Below are positions 8,988-17,728 of a DNA stretch of 64,000 nucleotides, piece after piece. The stretch is from the NCBI RefSeq assembly GCF_002139855.1, contig NZ_CP018789.1, positions 1,426,001 through 1,490,000 of the forward strand, read 5' to 3'. The DNA is from Campylobacter porcelli (GTDB taxonomy: Bacteria; Campylobacterota; Campylobacteria; Campylobacterales; Campylobacteraceae). The notes beneath the pieces were generated by a model that searched no databases, had not been told where the DNA came from, and was given only the letters and a program-made list of their open reading frames with translations. Numbering within the stretch: the stretch's first letter is position 1; each line of letters starts with the position of its first letter. Both the position numbers and the translations under genes were made by a program.

Positions 8988-11398
8988 AGGTAAATATTTT
9001 AAAATTTATAATGCTATTTTTCGCACTTGCGTGTCTATATTTTATTATAGAAACTGGTAGAGTTTTACTCAAAACAGAGGAGAGATTATATGATTTTGCC
9101 GAGCTTAAAAGGCTAAATCAAGAGCTATTTTTACAAATTGACCTACAAAGCATTCACACAACCATAGAAGAAAGCGAAGATAGCATTACCAAAATCAATG
9201 CAATATTAGATAAAATCAGCTCAAATTTTATCACCACAAAACTATTTTATAAGCTAGATCATATATTGTTTTTAGAGAATTTAAACGCCAAAATCAAAAA
9301 GCAAACCGATATAATCAGAAACTACTATGTAATCCGTCAAGATATATCTAAATGCTTAATAGAGCTAAATCAAAATTTATCAAAAACTACAAATATCAAA
9401 GAGATGAGTAATGCCTACGCGTTGCTGATGAACTCAAGATTTATAGATGAATTTGATAGAGATTCGTTTGATATATATCTAACTAAACTAATCGCTCAAG
9501 AGCAATCGCCATTTGATTATCAATTTTTAAGCATGATCCAACATGTCAATGATAATCTAATCACCATTCCAAATTTACAAATTCAAAATTATAATATGCA
9601 TATTCAAAGACAAATTCAAGAGCTTATAAAAATCTCAATTGAGTATTTCAATTCTGCTTTATATGCTCTCATTGGTAGCTCGGTATTTTTACTTATCATA
9701 GTTATACTCGCAGTGGCTAAAAATGGGGTTTTAAACCTACAAAATAAAGAGAATAAACTCAAATTAAAACAGCTAAGACATCTAATTGATAGCAATCCAA
9801 ATCAAGTAATAATCCTAGATAAATTCGGCAAAATCTCTAGCGTTAATAATGCATTTGTAAATGCCTCTAGCTTTAGTGCTCAAAGCATAATTGGCAAGGA
9901 GCTAAGCTCACTAAATATGAATATGCAAGGGATTGATATATTTGATGAAGTTAGCCAAAGTAAAGAGATCAAATGCTATGATGAGTTTGTCAGCAAATCA
10001 AATGATGGGATACTAATCTATGAAAATATAGTCGCAATCCCAATGCTAGATGAATTTAATGATATAAATGGCGCTATAATTTTAAAACAAGATATAACCA
10101 AAGAAAGACTGATAAAAAAAGAGCTAAATTTTAGAAATTCACAGCTTCAAGAAAGCTCAATTATAGATAATCTAACTGGATTAAAAAACCTCTCTGCACT
10201 AAATGACGCTATCAAAAATAATCAAGATGGTGTATTGATTTATATGATGATTACAGACTTTGCAAATTTAAGATTTTTTTATCGTTCAGACTTTATCGAT
10301 ATGATATTTATAGCCATTGCAAACTCTATAAAACTTGCCATTAGCACATATAAAATTGACGCTATAGCCTATAGAATGCAACTTGATGAGTTTTGCATAT
10401 GGTATAAGGGCGATAATATCAAAAAAGATATAAAATATATTTTAGAGTATTTTAAATCCAAAAACATTACAATCCAAACAGATGGTGGATTTGAAATCTT
10501 ACCAAATATCTCAATCACAATGGGTATAAGCTCTAACAGCGATAAACCAAATTTAACCAGACTAACCCAAGGCATTCTAGCCGCACAAGAAGCAAAAGAA
10601 AAAGAGCTAAGCTTTAGCTTTTACAACCATGATAATATAATAGAAAAAAGCTATCAAAAAAACGCCACAATAACAAGATTAATCCAATATGCATTAAATG
10701 AAAATAGAGTAATTGTCGAGTGTCAAGGGATTTTTGATATTAGAAATTCCAAGCCTACAATTAGCTCATATGAGATTTTAATCCGTATTTTAGACCAGCA
10801 AAATCAAATCCACTACCCAAATGAATTTTTAAGCGTAGCCAAGCTAACTTCGCTATATCTAGCACTTACAAAGCAAGTTATTAATAGAGCTTTTGAGCTA
10901 TTAGAGAGATTTGGCGATAAAAAGAGATTTTCTATAAATCTCTCAAGTGTAGATATACTAAATGAGCCGATTAAAAATCTATTTTTACAAAAGCTTAGCC
11001 TATGCCAAAACCCGCAAAATCTCACTATAGAAATCTTAGAAAGCGAAGGCATAGATGACTATAATGCTATAAATCCATTTATCCAAGAGATTAAAAATTA
11101 TGGTTGCAAACTTAGCCTTGATGACTTTGGTAGTGGATACTCAAACTACTATAGAATGCTTGAATTAAATATAGATTATATCAAAATTGATGGCTCTATC
11201 ATCTCTAAATTGCCATTTGATAAAAATGCCAAAAGTATCGTAACAACCATTGTCGAATTTGCCAAAAGGCAAGGCTATGAGACCGTGGCTGAGTTTGTCT
11301 CTACTCCACAAATCTTAGACATTATCAAAGAAGTTGGTATAGACTACGCACAAGGCTACTTACTAGCTAGACCAGTATTGCCAAATAATATAGAATAA
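8984..11398 (+). CDS. Membrane PAS-GGDEF(degenerate)-EAL protein, probable c-di-GMP phosphodiesterase
   Basis: About 804 residues. Order: N-terminal membrane helix (NILKFIMLFFALACLYFI), an about 200-residue helical periplasmic sensor, a second membrane helix (LIGSSVFLLIIVILAV), a PAS domain (LIDSNPNQVIILDKFGKISS), a GGDEF-fold domain and a C-terminal EAL domain. The GGDEF signature is degraded to MQLDEF, so cyclase activity is unlikely. The EAL domain keeps YEILIRI, FSINLSS, IEILESE, LDDFGSGYSN, YIKIDG, VAEFV and AQGY, the metal and catalytic set, so c-di-GMP hydrolysis is plausible. The start is uncertain: TTG at 8984 overlaps the upstream stop; TTG at 8963 and ATG at 9011 are alternatives. 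It is followed closely by canB. Confidence 0.87.
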   Translation: MKVNILKFIMLFFALACLYFIIETGRVLLKTEERLYDFAELKRLNQELFLQIDLQSIHTTIEESEDSITKINAILDKISSNFITTKLFYKLDHILFLENLNAKIKKQTDIIRNYYVIRQDISKCLIELNQNLSKTTNIKEMSNAYALLMNSRFIDEFDRDSFDIYLTKLIAQEQSPFDYQFLSMIQHVNDNLITIPNLQIQNYNMHIQRQIQELIKISIEYFNSALYALIGSSVFLLIIVILAVAKNGVLNLQNKENKLKLKQLRHLIDSNPNQVIILDKFGKISSVNNAFVNASSFSAQSIIGKELSSLNMNMQGIDIFDEVSQSKEIKCYDEFVSKSNDGILIYENIVAIPMLDEFNDINGAIILKQDITKERLIKKELNFRNSQLQESSIIDNLTGLKNLSALNDAIKNNQDGVLIYMMITDFANLRFFYRSDFIDMIFIAIANSIKLAISTYKIDAIAYRMQLDEFCIWYKGDNIKKDIKYILEYFKSKNITIQTDGGFEILPNISITMGISSNSDKPNLTRLTQGILAAQEAKEKELSFSFYNHDNIIEKSYQKNATITRLIQYALNENRVIVECQGIFDIRNSKPTISSYEILIRILDQQNQIHYPNEFLSVAKLTSLYLALTKQVINRAFELLERFGDKKRFSINLSSVDILNEPIKNLFLQKLSLCQNPQNLTIEILESEGIDDYNAINPFIQEIKNYGCKLSLDDFGSGYSNYYRMLELNIDYIKIDGSIISKLPFDKNAKSIVTTIVEFAKRQGYETVAEFVSTPQILDIIKEVGIDYAQGYLLARPVLPNNIE

Positions 11399-11409
11399 TA
11401 GGAGTAAAT

Positions 11410-12081
11410 TTGCATAATAATATAATAAATGGCGCAGTTAAATTTATGGAAGAAAACTTCATAGAGCATAAAGAGCTATTTGAACATCTAGGTAATAAGC
11501 AGACGCCACATACGCTATTTATCGGATGTTCTGACTCTAGAGTGGTACCAAATTTAATCACCAACACCTTGCCAGGTGAGCTATTTGTCGTGCGAAATAT
11601 CGCAAATATCGTCCCACAATATAGGCTAGTAGATGAGTTTTTAGCCACTACAGCGGCCATTGAGTATGCTATAAATACTTTAGGGATTAAAAATATAATA
11701 GTATGCGGTCATAGCAACTGCGGTGGCTGCGAAGCACTATATCAAAGCGATGATAAATTAAAGAGTACGCCAGTTGTTAAAAAGTGGCTTTTGATAATTG
11801 AGGATATTAAAAAAGAGGTTTTAAAAGATAAAGATATAACTCCAGCCAAAAGAGCTTGGGTAACTGAAAGGCTAAATATCATAAACTCACTCCAAAATAT
11901 TATGACCTTCCCAGGCGTGATAGATAAGCTAAAAGCTAAAGAGTTAAAGCTATATGGCTGGCACTATATCATAGAAACTGGGGAATTATACAACTACGAT
12001 GACGCTACAAAAAGCTTTAAACTATTAGAAAAGAGCATAAACTATGAAGAAATTTACTCTCAAATTTTTACTGATTTTTAA
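11410..12081 (+). CDS. canB: Beta-class carbonic anhydrase
   Basis: Interconverts CO2 and bicarbonate in the cytoplasm and is needed by capnophilic campylobacters at low CO2. The 223 residues carry the beta-class zinc and active-site set: Cys40-Ser-Asp42-Ser-Arg44 in FIGCSDSR, and His101 and Cys104 in CGHSNCGGC. The start is TTG at 11410, with GGAG six bases upstream. The N-terminal residues before the later ATG (NGAVKFMEENF) match the family, supporting TTG. The MscS gene overlaps its end by 38 bases, the same pairing as in C. jejuni. Confidence 0.93.
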   Translation: MHNNIINGAVKFMEENFIEHKELFEHLGNKQTPHTLFIGCSDSRVVPNLITNTLPGELFVVRNIANIVPQYRLVDEFLATTAAIEYAINTLGIKNIIVCGHSNCGGCEALYQSDDKLKSTPVVKKWLLIIEDIKKEVLKDKDITPAKRAWVTERLNIINSLQNIMTFPGVIDKLKAKELKLYGWHYIIETGELYNYDDATKSFKLLEKSINYEEIYSQIFTDF

Positions 12082-13876
12082 TTTATTTTGCAATCTTTTA
12101 CTTGCAAATCAGCTAAGTGATGTAAACAATAAGATTATATCGCTAAATTCGCAATTAACCATAATAAAAGAGCAAAATGCTAGCACAAATGATGAGATTT
12201 CAATCCTAGAAAATGAGAAAAATAGCCTAATCAAAAGCTTGCCAGCACTCATCACTAGTAGCAATGATTTTAATCAAACCCACATAAATTCATACATAAG
12301 AGCACTAAATGAGGAGTTAAAAAGATACCAAGCTAACTCTACTCACTTCATTCAAACGCAAATATCACTAGCCTCTGCTAATTTAGATAAAATTTACTAC
12401 TGGTCGCTATCGCAAATATCTCAAGCTTTTAAAGATTATAGCAAAACCCCAGATGAGGCCATAATCGATGCCATAACTCAAATTCAAATCTCCAACTATC
12501 AAGAGTTAAAATCAATAAGCCAAGATCCAAATAGCCAAAATATCGCCAATGAGCTAACCACGCTTGAGATAAAGCGTCAAACATATAGCGAAATACTAAA
12601 TTATTTAAAAGATAATTCTGAGCTTTTTGATAGCAATTTTGTGCTAACTAGCCTAAATTTACAAAATATAATCAACAAGATAAATATGGCTGTAAATTTA
12701 CAATCCAAATCCATAAATATAGGCAAAATCACTATTATATCCTTAGTTTGTATATTTTTTATACTCTTACCAAGGGTGGCTTCGCTTTTGCTTTATAGGA
12801 TACTTATCGCTATCTTATCTCGATCAAGAAATGCAAATAATGAGCTCAAAGAGCAATTCGTAGCAGCCATCAAGCTACCTGTTGTGATATTTTTTATCAT
12901 ATATGCACTAAATTTATCTCTCATCATCGCCTACTATCCTTCCACCATAAGCATAGAGATGAAAAACTACTTTGATATTGCTTATAGCATGGTTATAGCG
13001 TGGTTTGTGATAGGAGTACTTGATGGGTATGGGATTATCATCTTATCAAAAATCGCCCAAAAATCAGGTCGCAAAGAGGTGGTAAATCTCATAATTAAAG
13101 TCTTATATTTCATCGTAATTATCATTACAATTTTGGTAATTTTAAGCAAAATTGGCTTTGATATTAGCACGATTATCGCCTCTCTTGGTATTGGCGGACT
13201 AGCTGTAGCATTAGCAACAAAAGATATAATAGCCAACTTTTTTGCCTCTATTTTGCTTCTTTTTGATAGCTCATTTAGTCAAGGAGATTGGATTGTTTGT
13301 GGTGGGATTGAAGGAACGGTGGTTGAGATAGGGCTTAGAAAGACAACTATTAGGACATTTGACAATGCTTTAGTATTTGTGCCAAATTCCAAAATTATGA
13401 GCGAAAGTATCAAAAACTGGAATCGCAGAAAGATAGGCCGCCAGATCAAAATGCAAGTAGGTCTAAGCTACACAACTTCCAAACAAAGCATTCAAAACTG
13501 CATAAATGATATAAGAAATATGCTTTTAAACCACGAAGGAATCGCTAAAAGCGGTATAGATAGTGCCTTAAATAGCAATGACGCACGGATAAAATATCGC
13601 CAAAATATGGTCTCTGTAGATGACTTAGATGGGTATAAAAGTAATCTTTTTGTCGTGCTTGATGAATTTGGCGATAACTCCATAAATATCTTGATATACT
13701 GCTTTAGCAAAAGCGTGATTTGGGGCGAATACTTAGCCACCAAAGAGGATGTAATGCTTAAAATAATAGAGATAATAGAGCGATATGATGATGCGAGCTT
13801 TGCCTTCCCAAGCAGAAGTTTATATATAGAATCCATACCAGAAATTCAAATTCACAAAGGAGAAAAAAGTGTCTGA
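12044..13876 (+). CDS. MscS-family mechanosensitive channel with periplasmic N-terminus
   Basis: The 610-residue protein starts with a signal peptide (MKKFTLKFLLIFNLFCNLLLA), followed by a helical, coiled-coil-rich periplasmic region to about residue 220. Several membrane helices follow. The pore helix contains the Gly/Ala-rich GIGGLAVALATKDIIANF, followed by the beta domain (SQGDWIVCGGIEGTVVEIG). Such channels open on hypo-osmotic stress. The start overlaps canB by 38 bases with an ATG, and the end overlaps a tiny acidic-protein gene by eight bases. The three genes probably form one transcript. Confidence 0.9.
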   Translation: MKKFTLKFLLIFNLFCNLLLANQLSDVNNKIISLNSQLTIIKEQNASTNDEISILENEKNSLIKSLPALITSSNDFNQTHINSYIRALNEELKRYQANSTHFIQTQISLASANLDKIYYWSLSQISQAFKDYSKTPDEAIIDAITQIQISNYQELKSISQDPNSQNIANELTTLEIKRQTYSEILNYLKDNSELFDSNFVLTSLNLQNIINKINMAVNLQSKSINIGKITIISLVCIFFILLPRVASLLLYRILIAILSRSRNANNELKEQFVAAIKLPVVIFFIIYALNLSLIIAYYPSTISIEMKNYFDIAYSMVIAWFVIGVLDGYGIIILSKIAQKSGRKEVVNLIIKVLYFIVIIITILVILSKIGFDISTIIASLGIGGLAVALATKDIIANFFASILLLFDSSFSQGDWIVCGGIEGTVVEIGLRKTTIRTFDNALVFVPNSKIMSESIKNWNRRKIGRQIKMQVGLSYTTSKQSIQNCINDIRNMLLNHEGIAKSGIDSALNSNDARIKYRQNMVSVDDLDGYKSNLFVVLDEFGDNSINILIYCFSKSVIWGEYLATKEDVMLKIIEIIERYDDASFAFPSRSLYIESIPEIQIHKGEKSV

Positions 13877-14021
13877 TATATATGATGATGAACTAGATGA
13901 AAATCTCAATTACGATGATTACGAAGATAGCTACAAGGATAGATCTCGTAGCTACAACTATGATGAAAACGACTACTCATACGATGATGAGGACGAAGAG
14001 GATAGCTACGATATGGAGTAA
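13869..14021 (+). CDS. Small Asp/Glu/Tyr-rich protein (50 aa)
   Basis: The frame starts with GTG at 13869 inside the last codons of the MscS gene, six bases after a perfect AAAGGAG. It runs 50 codons to TAA at 14019-14021. About half the residues are Asp or Glu, with nine or ten Tyr (segments YDDYEDSY and YDENDYSYDDEDEED). It has no hydrophobic core, signal or Cys, so it is predicted disordered and strongly anionic. The RBS and tight overlap argue that it is real and translated with the channel. I know no family. It may bind cations or a basic partner. Confidence 0.7.
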   Translation: MSDIYDDELDENLNYDDYEDSYKDRSRSYNYDENDYSYDDEDEEDSYDME

Positions 14022-14048
14022 GGCTATTTTATTAAATTTGAAATAGCC
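14022..14048. terminator. Hairpin at the convergent end of the MscS operon
   Basis: GGCTATTT (14022-14029) pairs with AAATAGCC (14041-14048) right after the stop of the small acidic gene. It overlaps the last codons of the convergent hydrolase gene. The loop is AT-rich and the T-run is short. Confidence 0.5.
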
Positions 14049-14527
14049 TTAAAGCTTGGGTGAGTGGCACTTTGGAGTAATTCAAAGGCTACCATCTCAA
14101 TTGATTTTACCTTGGCTTCTTTTAAATTCAAATAGGCTAAAACCTTATTTTGCGGATCTCTACTTCCTATACACTCATCAATCAGCGTTACGCTAAAGCC
14201 GTTTTTGATAAGATCTAAAGCCGTTTGATACACGCAGATATGAGCCTCTACGCCGATTAAAATCACACTTTTATAGCCTAAGATTTCATCTTTTATAGAG
14301 TTAAAAGCTGAGAATTCTAACTTATCAAATATCTTAGAGTTTATTAAATTTAGTATCTGCTCATCACTGTCGCCAAGACCTTTTTTATACTGCTGCGTAG
14401 CGATTATTTTTAGCCCTAATTCATTTGCTATTTTTAGAAATTTAACGCTATTAGCCACCAAATTTTTATCACTCATCACATTTAAAAGCTTAGTTTGCAT
14501 ATCTATTACTACAACTACACTATCCAT
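14024..14527 (-). CDS. Isochorismatase-family cysteine hydrolase
   Basis: The 167-residue protein has the family triad pattern: Asp in VVVVIDMQTKLL near the N-terminus, Lys in KLEFSAF and Cys in GVEAHICVYQTALDL. GFSVTLIDECIGSR is the usual segment after the catalytic Cys. The family hydrolyses amides or vinyl ethers (nicotinamide, isochorismate and others), and the substrate cannot be read from sequence. It lies 15 bases downstream of the exonuclease III gene on the same strand and is probably co-transcribed with it. Confidence 0.83.
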   Translation of the reverse strand: MDSVVVVIDMQTKLLNVMSDKNLVANSVKFLKIANELGLKIIATQQYKKGLGDSDEQILNLINSKIFDKLEFSAFNSIKDEILGYKSVILIGVEAHICVYQTALDLIKNGFSVTLIDECIGSRDPQNKVLAYLNLKEAKVKSIEMVAFELLQSATHPSFKAISNLIK

Positions 14528-14542
14528 AAATTCCCCTTTATT

Positions 14543-15301
14543 TTACAAATCTATCTCGATGCCTACAGGGGCGTGATCGCTACCCTCTATACCATCAAGT
14601 ATAAAAGCATCTTTTAGCTTATCTTTTAAATTTGAACTGATGAAAAAATAATCAATCCGCCAACCTACATTTTTAGCCCTTGAATTAAACCTATAGCTCC
14701 ACCAAGAATACACATCCTTCTTATCGCCATTTATAAACCTAAAAGTATCGATAAATCCAGCGTCTAAAACCCTATCTATCCACTCCCTTTCACATGGCAA
14801 AAATCCGCTTGTTTTAGAGTTAGCCTTTGGGTTTTTTAGATCAATTTCTCTGTGAGCGGTATTTACATCGCCACAAAATATCACCCCCTTACCATCACCA
14901 ACCAAAGCCTTGATATAAGCTAGAAATTTATCATAAAAATCCATCTTATACGCTAGTCTCTCATCGCCTTGCTGACCATTTGGAAAATATATATTAAAAA
15001 GATGGATATTATCAAATCTATGCTCTAAAACCCTACCCTCATCATCATCAAAAAACTGCGATTTTAGATTAGTTGATTTTAAATTCGACAAGCTCATCAC
15101 GCCTGAATACCCAGCCCTTTTGGCTGAATTTACAGATATATTTTCAAATCCTAGATTGTATATTTGAGCTGGGATTTTATCCTCGCTTGCCTTTATCTCT
15201 TGAAGAGCTAGAAAATCTGGCTTATACTCACTAAGCCACGAAAAAGCATCTTTATTTATAACCGCCCTAAGTCCATTTACATTCCACGAAATCAGTTTCA
15301 C
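14543..15301 (-). CDS. xth: Exodeoxyribonuclease III (AP endonuclease)
   Basis: Repairs abasic sites and 3' blocks in DNA. The 252 residues follow the ExoIII/APE1 fold: MKLISWNVNGLRA, ALQEIKASE with the metal-binding Glu, FNIYFPNGQQGDERLAYK with the active Tyr region, CGDVNTAHREIDL with Asp and Asn, and the C-terminal GSDHAPVGIEI with the catalytic His. Length is typical. It is the first gene of a two-gene minus-strand unit with the cysteine hydrolase. Confidence 0.94.
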   Translation of the reverse strand: MKLISWNVNGLRAVINKDAFSWLSEYKPDFLALQEIKASEDKIPAQIYNLGFENISVNSAKRAGYSGVMSLSNLKSTNLKSQFFDDDEGRVLEHRFDNIHLFNIYFPNGQQGDERLAYKMDFYDKFLAYIKALVGDGKGVIFCGDVNTAHREIDLKNPKANSKTSGFLPCEREWIDRVLDAGFIDTFRFINGDKKDVYSWWSYRFNSRAKNVGWRIDYFFISSNLKDKLKDAFILDGIEGSDHAPVGIEIDL

Positions 15302-15393
15302 ATTTCACCCTTTTTTAATCCCATTATAATCCAAAATTTAAAATATTTTCCAATCATTAACTATATCTTTATCATAAAATTACAATCTAAGCT

Positions 15394-15399
15394 TATAAT
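15394..15399 (+). promoter_or_regulatory. -10 box for eptC
   Basis: TATAAT lies 28 bases before the eptC ATG. AAAGGA at 15415-15420 is the ribosome site. Confidence 0.55.
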
Positions 15400-15427
15400 T
15401 CCAACTTTTATTTTAAAGGAAATTTAA

Positions 15428-16939
15428 ATGAGCTCAAATAAATTTATCATATATTTTGCACTATTTATCACAGCGTTAAATTATAAATTTTTCGAATTTG
15501 CCTTTGATAGCGTAGGCTTTACAGATAATGCCATTTTATTACTATCTTTGCCGGTGCTATTTTTCTCTCTTGTAGTTTTTATTTTTAGCTTACTATTTTT
15601 ACCCTATATCACAAAGGCTTTAGCAATATTTTTAACCATAATTGGCGTTGTCGGAGCGTATTTTATGAATGCCTACTCAGTCATCATAGATAGCGAAATG
15701 ATAAGAAACGCACTTCAAACGGACGCTAAAGAGGTAAATGACCTATTAAATTTAAATATGATATTTTGGGTAGCCCTAGCCGCCATAGCTATATTTTTAA
15801 TAATCAAAGTAAAAATAACCAAAACAAATATACTAAAAGCCCTAAAATACAGAAGTTTGCTCTGTGCTACTTCTCTCATACTTTTTGGCGTGATTTTTGC
15901 TAGTTTGAGTAAGGATTACATTCCATTTTTTAGAACTTACAATCAAATAAGATTTTACACAACCCCTTTTTATCCCTTATACTCAGCAAATAAATATATA
16001 AATTCCCTAGCGCCAAAGGCTGAATTTAAGGAGATTGGGCTTGATGCCTCAATGCAAACAGATCAAAAAATGCTATTTGTATTTGTAGCTGGAGAGACTG
16101 CTAGAGCAGCAAACTACTCATTAAATGGCTATGAAATAAACGATACAAATCCGTACTCCAAAGCAAATGAAATGCTAAGTTTTTCCAAATTTAGCTCTTG
16201 TGGGACTTCAACTGCTATAAGTTTGCCTTGTATGTTTTCAAATTTAAATAGAGATAATTTCTCAGTCAATGCCGCTTCAAATATGAGTAATGTGCTAGAT
16301 GTCTTAAAAACTGCTGGAGTAAAAGTAAGCTGGATAGGAAATAACTCTGGATCGTGTAAAGGTATCTGTACGCGTTTAGATGATATTAAGGATTTTGGCG
16401 GTGATAGCTATGATGGAGTTATGCTACAAGAGATAAAAAGCCAAATTCAAAATGCTAAAGATAGTAGCCTAATAGTCGTCCATCTCCAAGGTAGCCACGG
16501 ACCAACATATTTTAAAAGATATCCGAAAGAATTTGCTAAATTTAGCCCGACTTGCGATACAGCTACTTTGAAAAACTGCACCTATCAAGAGATAGTAAAT
16601 ACCTATGATAACACAATTTTATACACAGATTACATAATAAACCAAATAGTAGATATGCTAGAGCAAAGCGATATGCAAACTGGTTTATTCTATGTAAGCG
16701 ACCACGGCGAGAGCCTTGGAGAAAATGGGGTTTATCTCCATGGAGCACCATACTTTTTAGCACCAGATTTTCAAACTAAAGTCCCTGCAATGCTATGGCT
16801 AGAAGATAAAAATCAGCTAGAAAATTTAAAAAATATAAAAGATAATAGCTTCTCACATGATAATATTTTTCACACTATTTTAGGATTTTTTGATATTCAA
16901 ACAAGCATTTATGATAAAAACCTAGATATAATAAACTAA
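15428..16939 (+). CDS. eptC: Phosphoethanolamine transferase EptC
   Basis: Inner-membrane enzyme that transfers phosphoethanolamine from phosphatidylethanolamine. In C. jejuni its homologue modifies lipid A and the flagellar rod protein FlgG. The 503 residues begin with about five membrane helices to residue 165, then a periplasmic alkaline-phosphatase-fold domain. The nucleophile Thr lies in AGETARAANYSLNGY, and the metal ligands lie in SDHGESLGENGVYLHG. A Cys-rich loop (SCGTSTAISLPC, GSCKGICTR) is typical of the family. In C. jejuni dgkA follows; here a winged-helix gene follows and dgkA is near 62.7 kb. Confidence 0.92.
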   Translation: MSSNKFIIYFALFITALNYKFFEFAFDSVGFTDNAILLLSLPVLFFSLVVFIFSLLFLPYITKALAIFLTIIGVVGAYFMNAYSVIIDSEMIRNALQTDAKEVNDLLNLNMIFWVALAAIAIFLIIKVKITKTNILKALKYRSLLCATSLILFGVIFASLSKDYIPFFRTYNQIRFYTTPFYPLYSANKYINSLAPKAEFKEIGLDASMQTDQKMLFVFVAGETARAANYSLNGYEINDTNPYSKANEMLSFSKFSSCGTSTAISLPCMFSNLNRDNFSVNAASNMSNVLDVLKTAGVKVSWIGNNSGSCKGICTRLDDIKDFGGDSYDGVMLQEIKSQIQNAKDSSLIVVHLQGSHGPTYFKRYPKEFAKFSPTCDTATLKNCTYQEIVNTYDNTILYTDYIINQIVDMLEQSDMQTGLFYVSDHGESLGENGVYLHGAPYFLAPDFQTKVPAMLWLEDKNQLENLKNIKDNSFSHDNIFHTILGFFDIQTSIYDKNLDIIN

Positions 16940-16951
16940 ATAGGCAAAAAT

Positions 16952-17182
16952 ATGGAGTTATATAAAAGCATTGTATCTATGATTTTAGGAGAGAAAAAAT
17001 CAGAAATTATAGAATTTATAGCTAATAATTTAGATGATGATAAGAGATTTAAATACACTATAAAAGAGCTATGCGATGAGCTAAATATCAGCAAACCAAC
17101 AGCCATAGAGACTATAAATTTACTAACTCAAAAGCGTGTAATAAAAAAGATAAAAAATGGAGTATATCAACTAAATATCTAG
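16952..17182 (+). CDS. Small winged-helix DNA-binding protein
   Basis: The 76-residue protein has a helix-turn-helix (TIKELCDELNISKPTAIETI) followed by the wing NLLTQKRVIKKIKNGVYQLN. The arrangement resembles the C-terminal domain of RepL-type plasmid replication proteins and MarR-like regulators, but it lacks their other parts. It follows eptC after 12 bases, so it is probably co-transcribed. Its 3' end overlaps convergent mntP by 12 bases. It may be a small regulator or a residue of a plasmid replicon. The target is unknown. Confidence 0.7.
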   Translation: MELYKSIVSMILGEKKSEIIEFIANNLDDDKRFKYTIKELCDELNISKPTAIETINLLTQKRVIKKIKNGVYQLNI

Positions 17183-17728
17183 CCCAAAAAGATGAGATAT
17201 TAAAATTTTAAATCCAATCCCAATAAGAATAACTCCACCTAAAATCAAAGCCTTACTCTCTAAGGCCTCACCAAGATATTTACCAAGATAAACAGCCCCA
17301 ATACATATAATAAAACAAACTACCCCAACTGCGATTAGACTAAGCAAAATACTACCACCTTCAAAGCTAAGTGCTACACCAACAGCCAAGGCATCAATAC
17401 TAGTAGCTACTGCCCCGATGATTAATAATTTTAAACTCAAATCTATACTACACTCTAAATTTCCGCTATCTCTAGACTCTTTAATCATCTTTAATCCCAA
17501 AAATACCAAAATACAAAATGCTATATAGTGATCGATAAATTCTGCATATCTGATAAACTCAAGCCCCAAAATATAGCCAATAAACAGCATAAAAGCCTGA
17601 AAAAATCCATAAATAAAAGCAATTTTGATAATCTTAAGTAATTTTAAATTTCCACACTTAGCACCATTTGCGATGCTAAGCGCCGCACTATCCATAGAGA
17701 GTGCAATCGCTAAAAATAGAAGTTCCAT
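17171..17728 (-). CDS. mntP: Manganese efflux pump MntP
   Basis: The 185-residue, six-helix membrane protein is formed of two related halves, each with a conserved Asp: ALSMDSAALSIANG in the first helix and ATSIDALAVGVAL in the second half. This matches the MntP (DUF204) family, which exports Mn2+. Its start shares one base with the prfA stop region on the same strand, so it is probably expressed with prfA. No yybP-ykoY-like Mn riboswitch is visible, as there is no leader. Confidence 0.9.
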   Translation of the reverse strand: MELLFLAIALSMDSAALSIANGAKCGNLKLLKIIKIAFIYGFFQAFMLFIGYILGLEFIRYAEFIDHYIAFCILVFLGLKMIKESRDSGNLECSIDLSLKLLIIGAVATSIDALAVGVALSFEGGSILLSLIAVGVVCFIICIGAVYLGKYLGEALESKALILGGVILIGIGFKILISHLFGLDI

